Origin: Rhizobiaceae bacterium
GTDB taxonomy: Bacteria > Pseudomonadota > Alphaproteobacteria > Rhizobiales > Rhizobiaceae
Length of the DNA stretch: 35,387 nucleotides
Direction of reading: 5' to 3'
Assembly: GCA_019635695.1 (NCBI GenBank)
Contig: JAHBYZ010000030.1
Span: 1 to 35,387 of the forward strand
In this document: piece after piece, positions 34,901 through 35,387 of the stretch
How positions within the stretch are numbered: position 1 is the stretch's first letter
How the letters are laid out: each line of letters begins with the position of its first letter
Notes under the pieces: generated by a model
The model's database searches: none
Told to the model about the DNA's origin: nothing
Seen by the model: only the letters and a program-made list of their open reading frames with translations
Program-made: the position numbers and the translations under genes

Positions 34901-35387
34901 ATGCCGGCGATCCCTTTGCTCAAGTCACGACTGCGCGCCGCGCTGCTCGGCAGCGCGGCCGGCCTTGCCGTGCTGGCACTGCCCGTCGCACTGGTTGCGC
35001 AGGAGGGTTCGGGGCTGCGCGGAGCGATCCCCGCAGGTGGACTGGTCGGCCAGGCGAGTCCGCTGGAACGCAACCCGCGCGATCCGCTGGCGGCACGCCA
35101 GCCCGAGCCACTGGCGCCCGACAACCCGCCGCTGCCTTCCTATCGCCCGGTGAGCCAAGGAGCGGTGCCAGAGGCCACGACCGACCCGCGCATCGAGGAA
35201 CTGCTCGGCGCCCGACCGCGCGTGACCGAGCCGGACAGCACGGCGACGCGCCGCACCAACAGCCGTCGCGCCGCTGCGCAGGCGGCAGCGACGCGGCCAG
35301 CCGAAGCCATGGCGTCACCAACAAGCCGCGCGGCCGCGACCTCCGCCGCAGCCGCACCGCAGGCCACCGAGGAAGGCGACGTCGCCG
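34901..35387 (+). CDS. Exported protein, partial (3' end beyond window)
   Basis: An open frame of 162 codons runs to the right edge. It starts with a signal-peptide-like sequence: a basic region (KSRLR), a hydrophobic core (about residues 14-30) and ALVAQ, so export is likely. The mature part GSGLRGAIPAGGLVGQ, then Pro- and Ala-rich sequence (to residue 162), resembles the disordered N-terminus of rhizobial outer-membrane beta-barrel proteins, but no barrel is in view. A CtrA-like box lies upstream. An in-frame GTG at 34895 could add two residues. The several minus-strand frames over this region are shadows. Confidence 0.6.
   Translation, partial: MPAIPLLKSRLRAALLGSAAGLAVLALPVALVAQEGSGLRGAIPAGGLVGQASPLERNPRDPLAARQPEPLAPDNPPLPSYRPVSQGAVPEATTDPRIEELLGARPRVTEPDSTATRRTNSRRAAAQAAATRPAEAMASPTSRAAATSAAAAPQATEEGDVA

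Overview
The window looks like chromosomal DNA of an alphaproteobacterium of the order Hyphomicrobiales (Rhizobiales), probably close to Phyllobacteriaceae such as Mesorhizobium or Aminobacter. The reasons are a high G+C content (roughly two thirds, by eye), a lipoprotein that I recognise as the Brucella Omp10 family, a homospermidine synthase, DUF882 and DUF3445 proteins, BrnTA, and CtrA-type TTAA-N7-TTAA boxes. These family names come from reading the protein sequences, not from a database search.

Layout. Positions 1-246 (leftward) carry what I read as the 5' part of 6S RNA with its promoter, then the intrinsic terminator of an NAD(P)-binding reductase gene (269-889) that diverges from a LysR regulator (984-1883). 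An amidase and a second LysR gene overlap by one base (1957-4037). A DUF1007 protein and a NicO-type Ni/Co exporter form a metal unit (4113-5846). Next come a small membrane protein, a GNAT acetyltransferase, and a divergent aminotransferase/YciI pair. A compact BrnT-BrnA-Kazal inhibitor operon lies at 8449-9236. A leftward block follows: an SDR oxidoreductase, a candidate small RNA, and an ABA4-like/membrane protein pair facing a TetR-type regulator across repeated TGTCAAG operators (9246-12240). From 12230 to 15631 lie a TerB/YebE-like protein, TrhO, an isolated N-acetylmuramidase, a palindromic repeat and KDPG aldolase.

Positions 15688-19303 (leftward) hold a DUF882 peptidase-like protein and an orphan sigma-54 response regulator. 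From 19433 almost everything runs rightward: M3 oligoendopeptidase, PabB and a PabC-like lyase (p-aminobenzoate synthesis), a ParDE-type toxin-antitoxin pair overlapping a DUF3445 gene, homospermidine synthase, an Omp10-like lipoprotein, a membrane zinc peptidase, a PaaK-like AMP-forming ligase, a secreted 5'-nucleotidase fused to LysM, ferrochelatase, an FAD-dependent oxidoreductase, a QmcA/NfeD pair, and the start of an exported protein cut off by the window edge.

Most of this is ordinary core chromosome. The least explained elements are the candidate anti-Shine-Dalgarno small RNA at 10074-10150, the TetR/ABA4-like cassette, the two toxin-antitoxin modules translationally coupled to unrelated genes, and three CtrA-type boxes. 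No insertion sequence, CRISPR array, tRNA or rRNA gene was seen. No stretch longer than 300 bases lacks a gene or an assigned element.
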